Shown here piece by piece: positions 46,626 to 57,357 of a stretch of DNA of 64,000 bases. Where the stretch lies: positions 184,605,505-184,669,504 of the forward strand of contig JAKSZU010000003.1 in assembly GCA_026018925.1 (NCBI GenBank), read 5' to 3'. The first letter of the stretch is position 1, and each line of letters begins with the position of its first letter. The DNA comes from Tupaia tana (lineage: Eukaryota; Chordata; Mammalia; Scandentia; Tupaiidae). The notes below the pieces were generated by a model, which worked only from the letters and a program-made list of their open reading frames with translations, was not told the origin of the DNA and did no database searches. A program made the position numbers and the translations under genes.

Positions 46626-46849
46626 TTGCTAATGAACTTAATTAGTCTAAATATATCCAATAGCTAGCACAGCTGATATATACCTATACATGAACCCAAG
46701 TCTGACTTTAGGCATAAACCCCAGTGAGTAGAATGAACATATTATAAAGTAGTACCCAGATGGGCTATATAGCTTACTGCAGTCATCAAATATGCTTTTA
46801 AAAAAAAAAATTCAATACGAACAGTTTTACCATTTTTTTTTTCTCCTGC

Positions 46850-46999
46850 AACTTTTTTTTTAATTACTTAACATTCATTCCCTGAGCATCATCACAACGT
46901 ACTAAATGTGGTTTCCCATCTAGAATAAACTGCATAGTGGCTTAGTCATGCATGTTATCATCAATAATATTCCATTTCTACTTTCATACATATGTATAC

Positions 47000-47040
<41 letters not shown>

Positions 47041-47160
47041 TTTTACCCCATGTTTGACCCTCTGCCCTTTCCCACTCTCTTATTACACTATCTCTGCTAT
47101 ATACAGTTGTCTTCCATTCCTTTTTCCCCAACATTTTGTTGACCACATAATATCGTAAGT
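46850..47160 (-). repeat. Proximal 3' module of the L1-derived insertion
   Basis: A second, diverged version of the polypurine-to-poly(A) module (ggaatggaagacaactgtat; gatgatgctcagggaatgaa, then an A run), with a TA microsatellite (47001-47037) inside it. Two 3' ends in one insertion suggest the parent transcript read through an older copy or an internal duplication. Confidence 0.65.
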
Positions 47161-47570
47161 AATCTAACTACTTTCAGCAGGTAATTTCAAGAAGAGTAGT
47201 TTTGAACTGGTAATGATATTTCCTTGAAACTTAAAGCCTAGAAACAGGTTAGTATTCTGTTCAAATAGTAGGTACATGCACCTATCAACAGCTCAAGACA
47301 GGACAAAAATCCTTTAAAACTGGAAAACAAAGCTTAGGAGAAAAGCAGCAATAATTTAGTCAAGTCACAGAATGTTGTTTCATCAGTTCAGTCTCATGTA
47401 CTTAATCTTTCTTCTGTTAAGGTTCGATCTTCCAGATTGAATTCTGGGATATAATATTCATCTCCAAACATTGTCCCTACAATTAAGTTGCCCATTTTCT
47501 TAGTTTTTGAACTCTTATTTCTGTGTGTCTGCATTTAATTTTACTGACATAGCACTCCCTTAAGAACTTC

Positions 47571-48434
47571 TTAGAGATCTGGTCTGGTGCTGGTAAATTC
47601 TTTCAGGTTTTGTTTATCTGGGAAAGTTCGTGTCTTTTCTTCCCAAATGAACGATAACCTTGCTGGGTACAGAATTCTCGGTTGAAATTGCTTTTCCCTT
47701 AATACTTTGAATATATTTTCCCATTCTCTCCTCGCTTGCATTGTTTCCAATGAGAGGTCTGCTGTTAGTCTGATGGGATACCCTTTGTAGGTAACTTGCC
47801 TTTTTTCTCTTGCCAGTCTTAGTATCTTGTCTTTGTCTGTGATTTTGGTCAGTCTGGCTATAAAGTATCTTGGAGAAGATCTTCTTGGGTTGATTCTATT
47901 TGGGGTCCTCTGTATTTCTTGTGACTGAATCTTTGAGTGCCTCTCCAGGTATGGAAAGTTTTCTTGCAGGATTTCATGGAATAGATTATCAATGCCCTTA
48001 TGAGTCTCTTCACCCTCTGGGATGCCTATTATCCGGATGTTTGGACGTTTAATTGTATCTAGTACTTCTCGCATATTATTCTCAAATTTTTGGGCCATTT
48101 TCTCAGTCTTCATGGTGGATTTTTCTAGGCCAGCCATTTTCTCTTCTACATTAGAGATTCTATTTTCTGTATGATCTAGTCTGCTTTTAATACTTTCAAG
48201 GGAGATTTTGACTTCTTGTATTATAGCCTTCATCTCTAACAGTTCCATCTGATTCTTTTGTAAAGTGTGAAATTCCTCTTTTAGATCTTGCATGAATTTC
48301 CTCACCTCCTGGAACTCTTCAACTCCTTTCTCCTTCCTCTTGAGCAGTTCCTTGTCTCTATTCTCTTCCATCTCTGTTAGCTTTGTCATTATGAATGTTC
48401 TGAATTCTTTATCAGACATTTCCATGATTTCCAT
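47571..48434 (-). CDS. LINE-1 ORF1p-like protein, 287 codons
   Basis: Encodes the L1 RNA-binding chaperone that coats L1 RNA as trimers. Residues about 25-125 are rich in Glu/Lys/Leu heptads (trimeric coiled coil). An RRM-like core follows (KRPNIRIIGIPEGEE at 129-143; IQRTPNRINPRRSSPRYF near 174-191). The C-terminal domain has YKGYPIRLTADLSLETMQAR (216-235) and QPRILYPARLSF. The frame is uninterrupted for 287 codons but stops with TAA where L1 relatives continue for roughly 20 more residues, and the frame beyond the stop stays similar for several codons (EVLKGVL). It is also open upstream of the chosen Met for about 30 codons to a TAG near 48535, so the original start was probably further upstream. 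Likely not functional, but unusually intact. No ORF2 follows. Confidence 0.85.
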   Translation of the reverse strand: MEIMEMSDKEFRTFIMTKLTEMEENRDKELLKRKEKGVEEFQEVRKFMQDLKEEFHTLQKNQMELLEMKAIIQEVKISLESIKSRLDHTENRISNVEEKMAGLEKSTMKTEKMAQKFENNMREVLDTIKRPNIRIIGIPEGEETHKGIDNLFHEILQENFPYLERHSKIQSQEIQRTPNRINPRRSSPRYFIARLTKITDKDKILRLAREKRQVTYKGYPIRLTADLSLETMQARREWENIFKVLREKQFQPRILYPARLSFIWEEKTRTFPDKQNLKEFTSTRPDL

Positions 48435-48582
48435 TGAACTGTGTGTGGATGAAGAGGAGCTATCCGTTTCCCTTGTGGGAGAGGTATTTTCCTGCTTCCT
48501 ATATTTCTTGTGGTCCTGCAGCGATTTCTAGTCATCTGATGGATGGTCGGTTTCTTCCCAAACTTGGAAGTTCAATCACACG

Positions 48583-48779
48583 GGTTTTGTATGCTGGATT
48601 CCCAGTTATCAGTGGGACATCTTCCTTTCTCCCAAAATTGCTAGATCGCAGGAGCCATAGAGCTGTCTGTCTCTTGAAGAAGGGCTGTTCACGCAGGTTT
48701 TGTATGCTGGAGGCCCAGTTATCAGTGAGACGTCTTCCTTTCTCCCAAAATGGCTAGATTGCAGGAGCCATGGAGCTGT

Positions 48780-48784
<5 letters not shown>
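48583..48784 (-). repeat. Tandem leader repeat, 113-bp period
   Basis: 48583-48695 and 48696-48784 (the second partial) share ggttttgtatgctgga, cagttatcagtg, tcttcctttctcccaaaa and gcaggagccat landmarks. They lie 5' of ORF1, where monomer-type promoters sit in mouse L1. Promoter activity is inference. Confidence 0.85.
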
Positions 48785-48920
<136 letters not shown>

Positions 48921-49282
48921 TTATTTATTTTTACAACCCAGTATATAGGAAAACCAAAAATTAATTCATTTCCTTAATCCTGGATAAATACAGAGGTTTC
49001 TAAAATTATAGCTTTACAAAGATGAACACTTTTTCAAAATTATCCAAATGAAGTGCTATCTGTCACTGATAGAAATAGTCCATCAAAATTTCAGTATGTT
49101 TTCTTTTCATGGGAAAAGGGACCAAAAATTCTAAAATTTATCCATCTCAGTCAAACTCTCTATCCCTTCTGAAAGTTGGTCCAAACCTCTGAGCAACATC
49201 CAGTGCTTCAGGACAAGGTAGGATTATTCAAATTTTGTCCAATCATCATAGACACCATGTCTGGCACAGCACGGTCAGCACA
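48921..49282 (-). other. Extra 5' segment of the insertion, origin unknown
   Basis: Lies inside the TSDs, so it was co-inserted. On the minus strand it runs from tgtgctgaccgtgctgtgcc to gggttgtaaaaataaataaa, i.e. ends in A-rich sequence next to the microsatellite, as a transcript 3' end copied by template switching would. No protein or RNA family recognised. Confidence 0.55.
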
Positions 49283-49365
49283 GTTGTTCCCAGGTATTCT
49301 TAACCACATTTTTCTTCTATGAAATTCCCAAACTCCCTTCTACTTAGCTCTCTCCCTATTTCTTT

Positions 49366-49379
49366 TTTTTTTTTTAACC

Positions 49380-49410
<31 letters not shown>

Positions 49411-49646
49411 ACAGGATGCATTCGCTTGCCAGAGAGACAAAGAGAGACAGAGAGACAGTAAGTGAGAAATCACCCCCCAGGGGGGATGGCCAAGCCACAG
49501 TTGCTTCTCCTCTACTCTCCTCTTGGGATCTTGGGCATGCACACACACGCGCCTGGCGTGAGTTTAAGCCACTGGGTCCAAGATTTGAACCGCTGTCGAC
49601 TACATGGGAGTTCAGTGACATAGCCATTATGCTAACTGCTGGTCCC
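49366..49646 (-). mobile_element. tSINE-A
   Basis: Reversed copy after a long T run. ctacaggatgcattcgcttg, ending ccattatgctaactgctgg. TSD agctctctccctatttcttt (49346-49365) and agctctctctctacttcttt (49647-49666), 18 of 20. Confidence 0.9.
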
Positions 49647-49689
49647 AGCTCTCTCTCTACTTCTTTGCATATTTCTTAATTTGCTTTGC

Positions 49690-50345
49690 TGGTTCCCCCT
49701 CATTTTCTAGTCTATCAAATGTTTCCAAAACTTTCTTTCCTGCCTGTACTCACCACTTAATAAATATATTCTCTAATTTCATTGCTTTCAATCTCATCTT
49801 ATACTGAAAACTCCAAACTTGAAATTCTAGGCTCAATCTTTCTCTTCAAATCCAAACTGGTTGAGCAAATGCCTCGTCAATACCTACATTTGTATATCCC
49901 CCAACCATTTTAGTTTTAGTAGATACAAAATGTATCCTTAATTGTTCTTTCTAAACCAGAGATTCCCCTAGTCCTATCAACCTCACCAAATGGTAACTCC
50001 ATTTCTCCTGGTAATTACACTGAAACCTTGATATTATCCTTGACATTTTTCTTGGTCTCAAAGCTATTAATAAATCCTGTAAACTCTATCGTCCTTTTAT
50101 ATCTAGAATCCAAACAATTTAAGATGTGGAATATTTTAAATGGAAGAGATAACATCACATGGGTCAAAACTTCACAATACTTTTATATCCCCCTTGAAGC
50201 AAAATCTCAAGTTCTTATCTACCACTTTACATGGCCTAGTGATACATTCTACCTCTCTGATCTCATCTACTACCATGAGAGAAGGTATATTTTTGTTTTA
50301 TTTTGTTTAATCTTCAAAATATATCTACTATACATGTAACAATGT
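49690..50345. repeat. Possible ancient interspersed repeat
   Basis: The order ttgatattatccttgacatt, aataaatcctgtaaactcta and gatctcatctactaccatga recalls a mammal-wide ancient repeat, but I cannot assign a family name. Frame 50028-50339 is not supported as a gene. Confidence 0.3.
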
Positions 50346-50450
50346 CTAGTTCATACTGTGAACTTAATAAATATTTTTGAAAGAGTTACTATACATTGAG
50401 AGTGTTTTTATCTCCAGAGACTGAAAAAAGAAAAACAATTTAAGTGTTTA

Positions 50451-50681
50451 TTTTTATTAATCTATTTTAAAAATTTATTTATTTCTTCTATAAGTGAGAA
50501 AGAGAGAGTCAGAGAGACATATCCTACCCCACAGGATACTGATGCCACAATTCAGTCCCCAGCTTCAGCCAACCCTGAGTAATTGGCACATGTATCTCTG
50601 GCTGTGAACTCAGAACCTCTCCTTGTGGGTCAGTCCCACAGAGTTCTGCATTTTACTGCTGTGCCACCATCTGATCCCCAC
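50451..50681 (-). mobile_element. tSINE-B copy
   Basis: Reversed copy: AT-rich tail, aagtgagaaagagagagtc, ccccagcttcagccaaccct, reversed head actgctgtgccaccatctga. TSD ttaagtgttta (50440-50450) and ttaagagttta (50682-50692). Confidence 0.85.
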
Positions 50682-50706
50682 TTAAGAGTTTACACATGAA
50701 TTCCAG

Positions 50707-50990
50707 GCTAGTCCATGGTGTGGTGGTTGACATAGCTGGATACCACGTGGAACATTACATGATTTGAGTCATGACCTGGAGGTCTGAGAAGCACACTGAC
50801 TGACTACATGTCTGTGTATGTCCAAAATCGAAAAGGAAATACAAATGGAAGAGAAAGGATTGCAGTGTGAAAATTTCCTATGGTCAGTACTTTTTTGCTT
50901 TCCCTTTCTCTGTCTCTCTCTCCCTCTCTGCCTCTCTCTGATGAGTATGTGCACTCTCTGGAAAATTAAAATAAATTCATAAGTAAAATA
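50707..50990 (+). mobile_element. tSINE-C
   Basis: Head ctagtccatggtgtggtgg, B-box region gatttgagtcatgac, middle gtccaaaatcgaaaagg, CT-rich tract 50900-50940 and A-rich tail. Flanks acatgaattc and atgtgaattc are an imperfect TSD. Confidence 0.8.
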
Positions 50991-50999
50991 AATGTGAAT

Positions 51000-51535
51000 T
51001 CATAGATACTGGACTAATATTTTGGCTGCTGGATGCTTTGAAAATGTTCTAATTTGGGAAATATGGAATAGTTGACAGTGACATGACCTTAGTGGACAAT
51101 AGTCTAAGATGAAAGAGACAACTTGATTTTAAAAAGTAAAATCTAAGTTTCAAGATCATATTAACCATGATCAAATTGACCCACTAGATGAATACTTCCA
51201 ATGCCCTTAATTAGCAAAATATTCTCAATGACCAAATTGTTTCTCTGCTTAATAACTAAAATAGAAAAAAAAAAGATACTTTCTGGCTAAAGTGATAACA
51301 AAAATGTTAAGAAATATCTATTATTAGCCTCATTAAGAAAAATTGTGGTAGAACACCTTCATCTCCAGGTTACATAGACAAATTTAGTGCCTCCAGAAGA
51401 TAATGTGACAAAAAACTTATAATGGGACATCTATAAAAGTAGACCACGTTGACACTTAAATAAAAATAATGAAAATTACCTAATGCTTGTGAAATGTTTC
51501 CCCTATATTTAAAAAACTACCTTTGCTGTGAAATC
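51000..51535. other. No recognisable gene or repeat
   Basis: AT-rich sequence without named features. Confidence 0.5.
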
Positions 51536-51545
51536 TAGCTATTCT

Positions 51546-51832
51546 TACCTTTTATTTTTCTCCCCCTAAGGTTTTTGCCATAGGACAGGTGCACTTGCCC
51601 GAGAAAAGAGAGGGAAGAGAGAGAGAGAAAAGGAAAGAGGAAAGTAACAAATCACTCCCTGGGGGTATGGCCACACCACTACTCCTTCTCCACTCTTCTC
51701 TTGGGATTTTGGGGACACACCCATGCATGCCTGGTGTGATTTTCCAGCCTCCAGGTCCAAGACTCAAACTGTGGTTAGCTATGTAGAAGTCCAACACCTT
51801 AATCACCATGCTACCGGATGCCCCCAAAAATG
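51546..51832 (-). mobile_element. tSINE-A/C intermediate, diverged
   Basis: Reversed copy with ttgccataggacaggtgcac, catgcctggtgtgatttt and a head ending accatgctaccggatgcccc. TSD tagctattct at 51536-51545 and 51833-51842. Confidence 0.83.
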
Positions 51833-52049
51833 TAGCTATTCTGTCATTATAGTTTTATAAATGGTTTTATAATATTCATGGCATATATGCTTAGATTTTT
51901 TAAAAAGTGTGCCTTCTTAAAGTGAAACAATCCACTTATTCCAAAAAAACCTTGATATTTTAGGCAATTCCTCCTTTACTGTTTACTTATTGTAAAGTCT
52001 GACAATTGCTTCCTTTTTTTCCACTAGTACATTATTTTTGTAAATTTAC

Positions 52050-52935
52050 ATTTCATCATTTTGTATCTTTATAATGCAAAATACAGTTTTTTAAAGTGTG
52101 TAAGTAGTACATTACAATCAAATCAAGGATATTAATATATACATTATTTTCAACAGAGAACTTTACATTCTTTTGTCTGTTAAATGTTTCTTCCTTTTTC
52201 CCCTTCCACCCACCCTCTATCATCCACTCCTCTTCTCTAGTTTCTGCTATCTGCACGTAATCCTCTTTTCTACCACATTTTTGAATCACAGAGTGCAGAC
52301 ATTTGTTGCATATTGAGCGAAGAGATATAGTCTGTATCTTTCAAAGTCTGGTTCACTTTGCTTAGCATTGTCTTCTTATTCATCTATCTTGAATCAAATG
52401 ATAGTGTCTCATTATTTCTTATGGCTGAGTAGTATTCCATAACATATGGGAGCTAAGTTTTCCAATCCAGTCATCAGTTCTTGGGCACTTAGGTTGATTT
52501 GTGTCTTAGCAATTGTGAATAATGCTACAATGAATATTATGTGCAAATGCCTTTTCAACTGAATTTTTTTCTATCCTTTGGGTAAATACAGGGAGTAGGA
52601 TTACTGGATCATGTGGTAGTTCTATTTGTAGGTTTTTGAGGAAGAAACTATTATTGTTTTCCACCACGGTTATAGTAATTTACGTTCCCACCATCAGTGA
52701 AAGAGAGTTCAGTTTCACTAGCCTCGTCAGCGCTTGCTCTTTACGTGTTTAATAGTAGCCATTCTAACTGAGGTTAAATGGTATCATGTTATAGTTTTGG
52801 GGGTCAGCAGTTGGATTCCCATATGGCCAGCCACAGTTTCCGTCCCAGACCCTAAGGCAAAACTTCTTTTTTAAAAAATGGTATCATATTGTGGTTTTAA
52901 TTTGCATCCTTTATGACAAGATGTTGACTTTTTTA
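52050..52935 (-). mobile_element. LINE-1 3' end, antisense, 5' truncated
   Basis: Reads as antisense L1: a 3' UTR with a pyrimidine-rich (polypurine on the element strand) stretch near 52195-52250, then ORF2 C-terminal sequence (ggctgagtagtattccat, tcctttgggtaaatacaggg, ggattactggatcatgtggt, ggtttttgaggaag). It is interrupted at 52799-52874 by a SINE and ends near a tSINE-A at 52951. Dead fragment. Confidence 0.85.
52799..52874 (+). mobile_element. Tiny tRNA-head SINE (76 bp) nested in L1
   Basis: Only a head part (gggggtcagcagttggattc), an altered B-box region (acagtttccgtcccagac) and a short tail are present. A 23-bp duplication of L1 sequence flanks it (52776-52798 and 52875-52897, three mismatches), showing it inserted in this internally deleted form or lost its body later. 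Confidence 0.8.
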
Positions 52936-52950
52936 ATATTATTATTTTTT

Positions 52951-53223
52951 ATTTTTTGGTGTGTGGGGGGAGAGGGTATTTTTGCCATAGGGCGCATGCG
53001 CTCGCCAGAAAGACAGAGAAAGACAGTGAGACAGAAAGTGAGAAATCACCCCCTATGGGGGATGGCCACGCCACAATCCCTTCTCCTCCATTCTCCTCTT
53101 GGGATCTTGGGCATGCATGCACACGTGCCCTGCATAAGTTTAAGCCGCTGGGTCTGGGTCTTGAACCGCCTTCGACTACATGGGAGTCCAGCGACATAGC
53201 CATTACGCTAACTGCTGGTTCCT
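52951..53223 (-). mobile_element. tSINE-A
   Basis: Reversed full-length copy (gccatagggcgcatgcgctc; end ccattacgctaactgctggt). TSD atattattatttttt at 52936-52950 and 53224-53238. Confidence 0.9.
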
Positions 53224-53239
53224 ATATTATTATTTTTTA

Positions 53240-53800
53240 AAAACACCTTTCAGGTTAACCATTTCTTTGTGTTCTTGAATCAGTTCCTTTACCTATACCT
53301 TCCTTTACCTATACCTACAATACCTATGCCTTCATTTTCTAACTGTATTACTACAAGAGTTGTCTAGTTAGTTTCATAGCCTTTAATGCTCCATATGTTT
53401 TATTCATCCTGTATACCAAACTAATCTTTCCATATCAATACCTTAGTTCACCCCTCAGCTTTAGAATCTATCATGGTTACTCTTGCTTGCTTGCTTTTTT
53501 CCATGTATTTCTACCCTCCAGGTGTTCTCAATGTGATTTTCCTGCCTTTCCACCTTCCCAAACCTCACTCCTTCCTGTAATAGTCAGCTGTCCTTATTCT
53601 ACCATTAATACTGGTGCTTTTTATCATTCTTAAAAAGTAGCTTTCTTTTAGTTATAACAGTTACCCCTTTGTTTATATACTATTTGAAGATTCATAAAAT
53701 TATAAAGTACAGAAAAGAAAACAAAAATCAACTATAGTTTGACATTTGAAAATAGCCACGTTAGGCAAAGTCTTTGTACAATATTTTGGTACATGTGAAT
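53240..53800. other. No recognisable gene, possible ancient repeat
   Basis: Pyrimidine-rich sequence with the tandem words cctttacctatacct near 53286-53330. No feature named with confidence. Confidence 0.4.
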
Positions 53801-53802
53801 AT

Positions 53803-54035
53803 AAAATAACAGTAACACTTAACAAGTACTCATTATGAACCCAAAACTGTGCTAAGCAGTGTACATGGATTATCTCATGTGTTACTCATAAAAGTGCCAT
53901 GAAGTGTATATATTTATTATCTTTCTTTTTATATAAATTAGATTCTGAATTTAGATGACTTGTCTAAATTTACACATTAAACTTTGACGTACTGTTTCTG
54001 AAGCCTGAGTATTTAATCACTGCAATTCTGCCTAT
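53803..54035 (+). mobile_element. MIR
   Basis: aacaagtactcattatgaac, ctgtgctaagcagtgtacat, ggattatctcatgtgttact, then a degenerate aaattagattctgaatttag half. These follow the MIR core and 3' order. Confidence 0.75.
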
Positions 54036-54039
54036 TAAG

Positions 54040-54825
54040 TATATTAATTTATTAGATTATTCAATGGATAATTTGCATATCCTTATACTAACATATAGTT
54101 ACCTCATGAGGAAGAAAAATATGCTTGTTTCCTATGGAAAAACTGAAACATACATATGTTCAGGCTATTACTGTAATTCTATGGCTAAAGAGGCAATTAA
54201 AAATGTACAAGCTTTAGAAGATTGTCTTGCACTTACAATTAGAATCATTTTACTGATGTGTCGATTGATGCTTCTTGGAGAATAGTTTGTTGTCAATTTA
54301 TAATTTTAATTTCATAGAATAGTTGGAGAAAGCAATTTGGCAATCTGAAAGAAAAAGAAAATCTTTATAAAATGATGTCCTCTAAAAGCATGTACTATTT
54401 TAGTTCCAAAGAACCAAAGGATGGTTCTGTTATGACATACTAAGAGTGAGTAAGAAGATATCATATGATACACACACACACATACACACATACACACACA
54501 TGCTACTTCAAAAAGTTATTGAAAGTAGAATTAAAGTATGAGTTTATTTTAGTGCCAAAAAATCTTGAAATTCATACCAGTTTTCTCATAATATTTATTT
54601 CTCATGAACTTTTCAAAATCTATCTCTGTATAGAGAGAGTCTTAGTCATGAACTCCAATAAACCATAATAATTGATAAAAACAGAATTTTAATTTTAAAT
54701 TTGGCGTAACTCCTGGGTAAAAAAATGCCAGATGTTTAGAACATCTTTTACTTAAGTGTGTAGTTTCTGTAAAATGCAACTCTTACAGAGTGAAGCCATA
54801 TCATTTTATTTACTGCAGTTGAATA
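54040..54825. other. No recognisable gene; CA/TA repeat inside
   Basis: AT-rich. A (CACA/TACA)n run lies at 54471-54500. The frame at 54064-54285 shows no domain. Confidence 0.5.
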
Positions 54826-54827
54826 TA

Positions 54828-54897
54828 TTAGGTTGTCAGGGAAGTCTTGATGTGTTTTTCTATGCAAAAAAGTGTCATGATTTTCCCAATGACCCAG
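54828..54897. mobile_element. Mariner-type MITE, 70 bp
   Basis: Inverted-repeat ends (left ttaggttgtcagggaagtc; right gattttcccaatgacccag) around a tttttctatgc centre, flanked by TA at 54826-54827 and 54898-54899. Same family as 30132 and 60341. Confidence 0.85.
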
Positions 54898-54899
54898 TA

Positions 54900-55322
54900 T
54901 TAGCCGTGATTCTCCAGAAAAACTAAAATGATAGTATGTTTTATAGAGGGGGAGAGGTGTATCTTAAGGAATTGGTTTATGTGATTATGGAGCCTGGTAA
55001 ATCCAGCATTTGCTCGACAGGCCAGCAGACTGAAGCCCAGGGAAGAGCTGATGTTAACAGTTCAAGTCTGAAAATAGCCTGGAGGCAGAATTATCTCTTC
55101 CTCCTGGAAGCTCAACTGTTTTCTCTTTAAAGCATCAAAGGATCTAATGAGATCCATCCACATCCTGTGGGCTCATCTGTTTTACTCCAACACCTACTGA
55201 TTCAAACTTTAGTCATATCTAAAAAGTGCCTTCAGAGCAACAGCTAAACTAATGTTTGACCAAAAATTGGGAAAGATGAGTATCATGGCCTAGATAAGTC
55301 AAAATATAAAATTAACCATCAC
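54900..55322 (+). repeat. Ancient mammalian repeat, family not named
   Basis: A recognisable mammal-wide repeat order: gccgtgattctccagaaaaa, taaggaattggtttatgtga, ccagggaagagctgatgtta, tgatttcaaa-type middle, aatgtttgaccaaa and aaaattaaccatcaca end. I recognise it as a common interspersed repeat but cannot give its name safely. Confidence 0.6.
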
Positions 55323-55650
55323 ATTGGCAACATACTCATTGATGTTTGCCAAATAAATGTAAAAGGTTTACTGATGAGTGTATTTACTCACAATTATTCA
55401 TGGTTAATAACAGACATAAACCATCAAGCCTAGGTTGTATTGGGTCATGCTGTGGACTGCTTTAAAATCTTTAGACTCAAATTGCCTTAACATTTTTGCC
55501 AGCCAAACAAAATCCGGAGGCATCAAATAGCATTAGAGACCTCATAATGGCAAACAGCTTTACCCTCCGTGGAAGCGAGATTAAAAGAAAACTAGTTTTT
55601 AAAAAGGAATTAGTGCTTTAGTAACCTTACATGTATTTAAAGTTGCCATT

Positions 55651-55737
55651 GGGCCTAGCAGGTGCTCTTAGCATCTGTGCTCTATAAGCCAAGACTAAAT
55701 GGGAGACTAGGGTTTGATTCTTGGTCCAAGATAAAGG
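55651..55737 (+). repeat. tRNA-like head upstream of a 7SL-like segment
   Basis: gggcctagcaggtgctctta to gggtttgattcttggtcc has A-box-like and B-box-like positions spaced as in tRNA-derived SINEs. It directly precedes the 7SL-like segment, as in chimeric tRNA/7SL SINEs. Confidence 0.5.
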
Positions 55738-55900
55738 TGAAGTGTGATGGCATATGCTTATGATTCTAGCAACTTGAGAAGGTTGAGCAGGAAGATCGTA
55801 AGTCTGAAACTGGCCTGGGCAAGATAGTGAGACCCTGTCTAAAATAAAAATCCAGGCATGGTGGCATGGACCTACAGTACCACCTGGGAGACATGCAAGC
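55738..55900 (+). mobile_element. 7SL RNA-derived (Alu-like) segment
   Basis: In sense orientation: gtgatggcatatgcttatga, ttgagaaggttgagcaggaa, ctggcctgggcaagatagtg, agaccctgtctaaaa, then a second start-like caggcatggtggcatggacc. These follow an Alu left monomer plus the start of a right monomer. It is the only 7SL-like SINE recognised in 64 kb. Confidence 0.7.
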
Positions 55901-56057
55901 CATGATCCTATCCCCAACCACAGCAGCCAGAATCACAGATGCATTCACAGATGTGTCTTGTGTGCTCAGGTAGATCCAGGACCCAAACCTGGAACCTTCC
56001 CACATGGCTTCCAGCATCACACAGCATCTCTACTTCCTGTGCCACTGTGGCTGGGCC
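55901..56057 (-). mobile_element. tSINE-D head, reversed
   Basis: On the minus strand, ggcccagccacagtggcaca, gaaccttcc-complement and a caggtttgggtcctgg B box match the copy at 26054. It abuts the 7SL-like segment in opposite orientation. Confidence 0.65.
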
Positions 56058-56065
56058 GTGCATTA

Positions 56066-56510
56066 TTTTAATAACAACATTGAGTTCTATTAATAAATGT
56101 TCTTGGCTATCCTCCAAGAAGAAACTTTTCTGTATAAAGAAAAGTTTGTAGTTATAGAGCAAACTCTGACCTGATGGTTTACTCGATTGGTAGATAGCAT
56201 TTGTCATGACCTCCTATCCTGTGTGCAGAGAAGGGATGGGAATACAAAATCAAGACTGTGATGTTTTGCGTGATAAGCGTTAGTATGCATGTGATTCATT
56301 TACAGTGCTTGGTACAAGTGCAAGTAATGAGGCACCATTGCAGAGATTTTGGTATAGGTTGGGGATATAACCCCAGAAATCCTCATTTTGAAAAGAGACG
56401 AAGATGGCCTTGAGACATGCCATATGCAGATCACACTTTAACACTGATGCACTTAAATGTAGGTTATGCTATGCACCATTCCTGCTGAAATTTCTGTTTT
56501 AATAATGTCT
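56066..56510. other. No recognisable gene or repeat
   Basis: Single-copy-looking sequence with no named features. Confidence 0.5.
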
Positions 56511-56527
56511 TAGAAAATTTTCCCCTC

Positions 56528-56797
56528 GGGACCAGCAGTTAGCGTAATGGCTATGTCGCTGGACTCCCACGTGGTCAACCACTGTTCGCGTCCCGGACCC
56601 GGTGGCTTAAACTCACGCCGGGCGCGTGTGCGTGCGTGCCCAGGCTCCTGAGAGGAGAATGGAGGAGAAGGGATTGCGGCATGGCCATCCCCCCCGGGGG
56701 GTGATTTCTCACTTCCTGTCTCTCTGTCTCTGTCTGTCTGTCTGACGAGCGCATGCACCCTATAGCAAAAACCTCTCCAAAAAAAAAAAAAAAAAAA
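56528..56797 (+). mobile_element. tSINE-A, near-consensus, young
   Basis: Full head from 56528 (gggaccagcagttagcgtaa), B box gttcgcgtcccgg, high CpG, ccctatagcaaaaacctctcc end and A tail. Perfect 16-bp TSD agaaaattttcccctc at 56512-56527 and 56798-56813. Confidence 0.97.
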
Positions 56798-57357
56798 AGA
56801 AAATTTTCCCCTCACAGTTACTTCTAGTTTTTCTGTAATTTAGACAGAGGGACAGCAATTGTTCCCTTATTTTATTGCCAGTTTCTAACACAAGTCTCAC
56901 AGGACCTCAGCTTCTTCTTCACACTTGGAACTGTTAAAAAAATATCTTAATTTGATCCTAAGTTACACATACTTTTTAAAATATATATGGACATTGCTAG
57001 AATCAGTGTGTACCTTACAATACAATGGTGATTTACAATTACTGTGGCTAAATAGCTTTAACCACTGTGGTCTATGCATTTGTGAACTTGGACATAACTT
57101 CAGGTTGTCATTATTTCAGGGAAATTAGCTTCATTGTTGGTCCTGGATATTGAGTTTAGTTGCTATTTAAAATATTAAAAAAAATTTATGATAAGATTTG
57201 GCATTGAAACAAATTTACTATGCTTATAGAGATGCACATAAAAAATTTGTTGTGTAAATTTAATATTAAGCAAAACAAATTCCTTATTGTTAGAAGAATG
57301 ACCATAATTACAAATTTTTTTTCCAAAGCAACAATCAAGTGCTTTGCAACAATGCTT

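Noticed and set aside
55738-55900. True Alu, implying a primate genome
   Set aside because: Single diverged copy fused to tRNA-like sequence. A primate window this size would hold many clear Alus, and the dominant SINEs are not primate.
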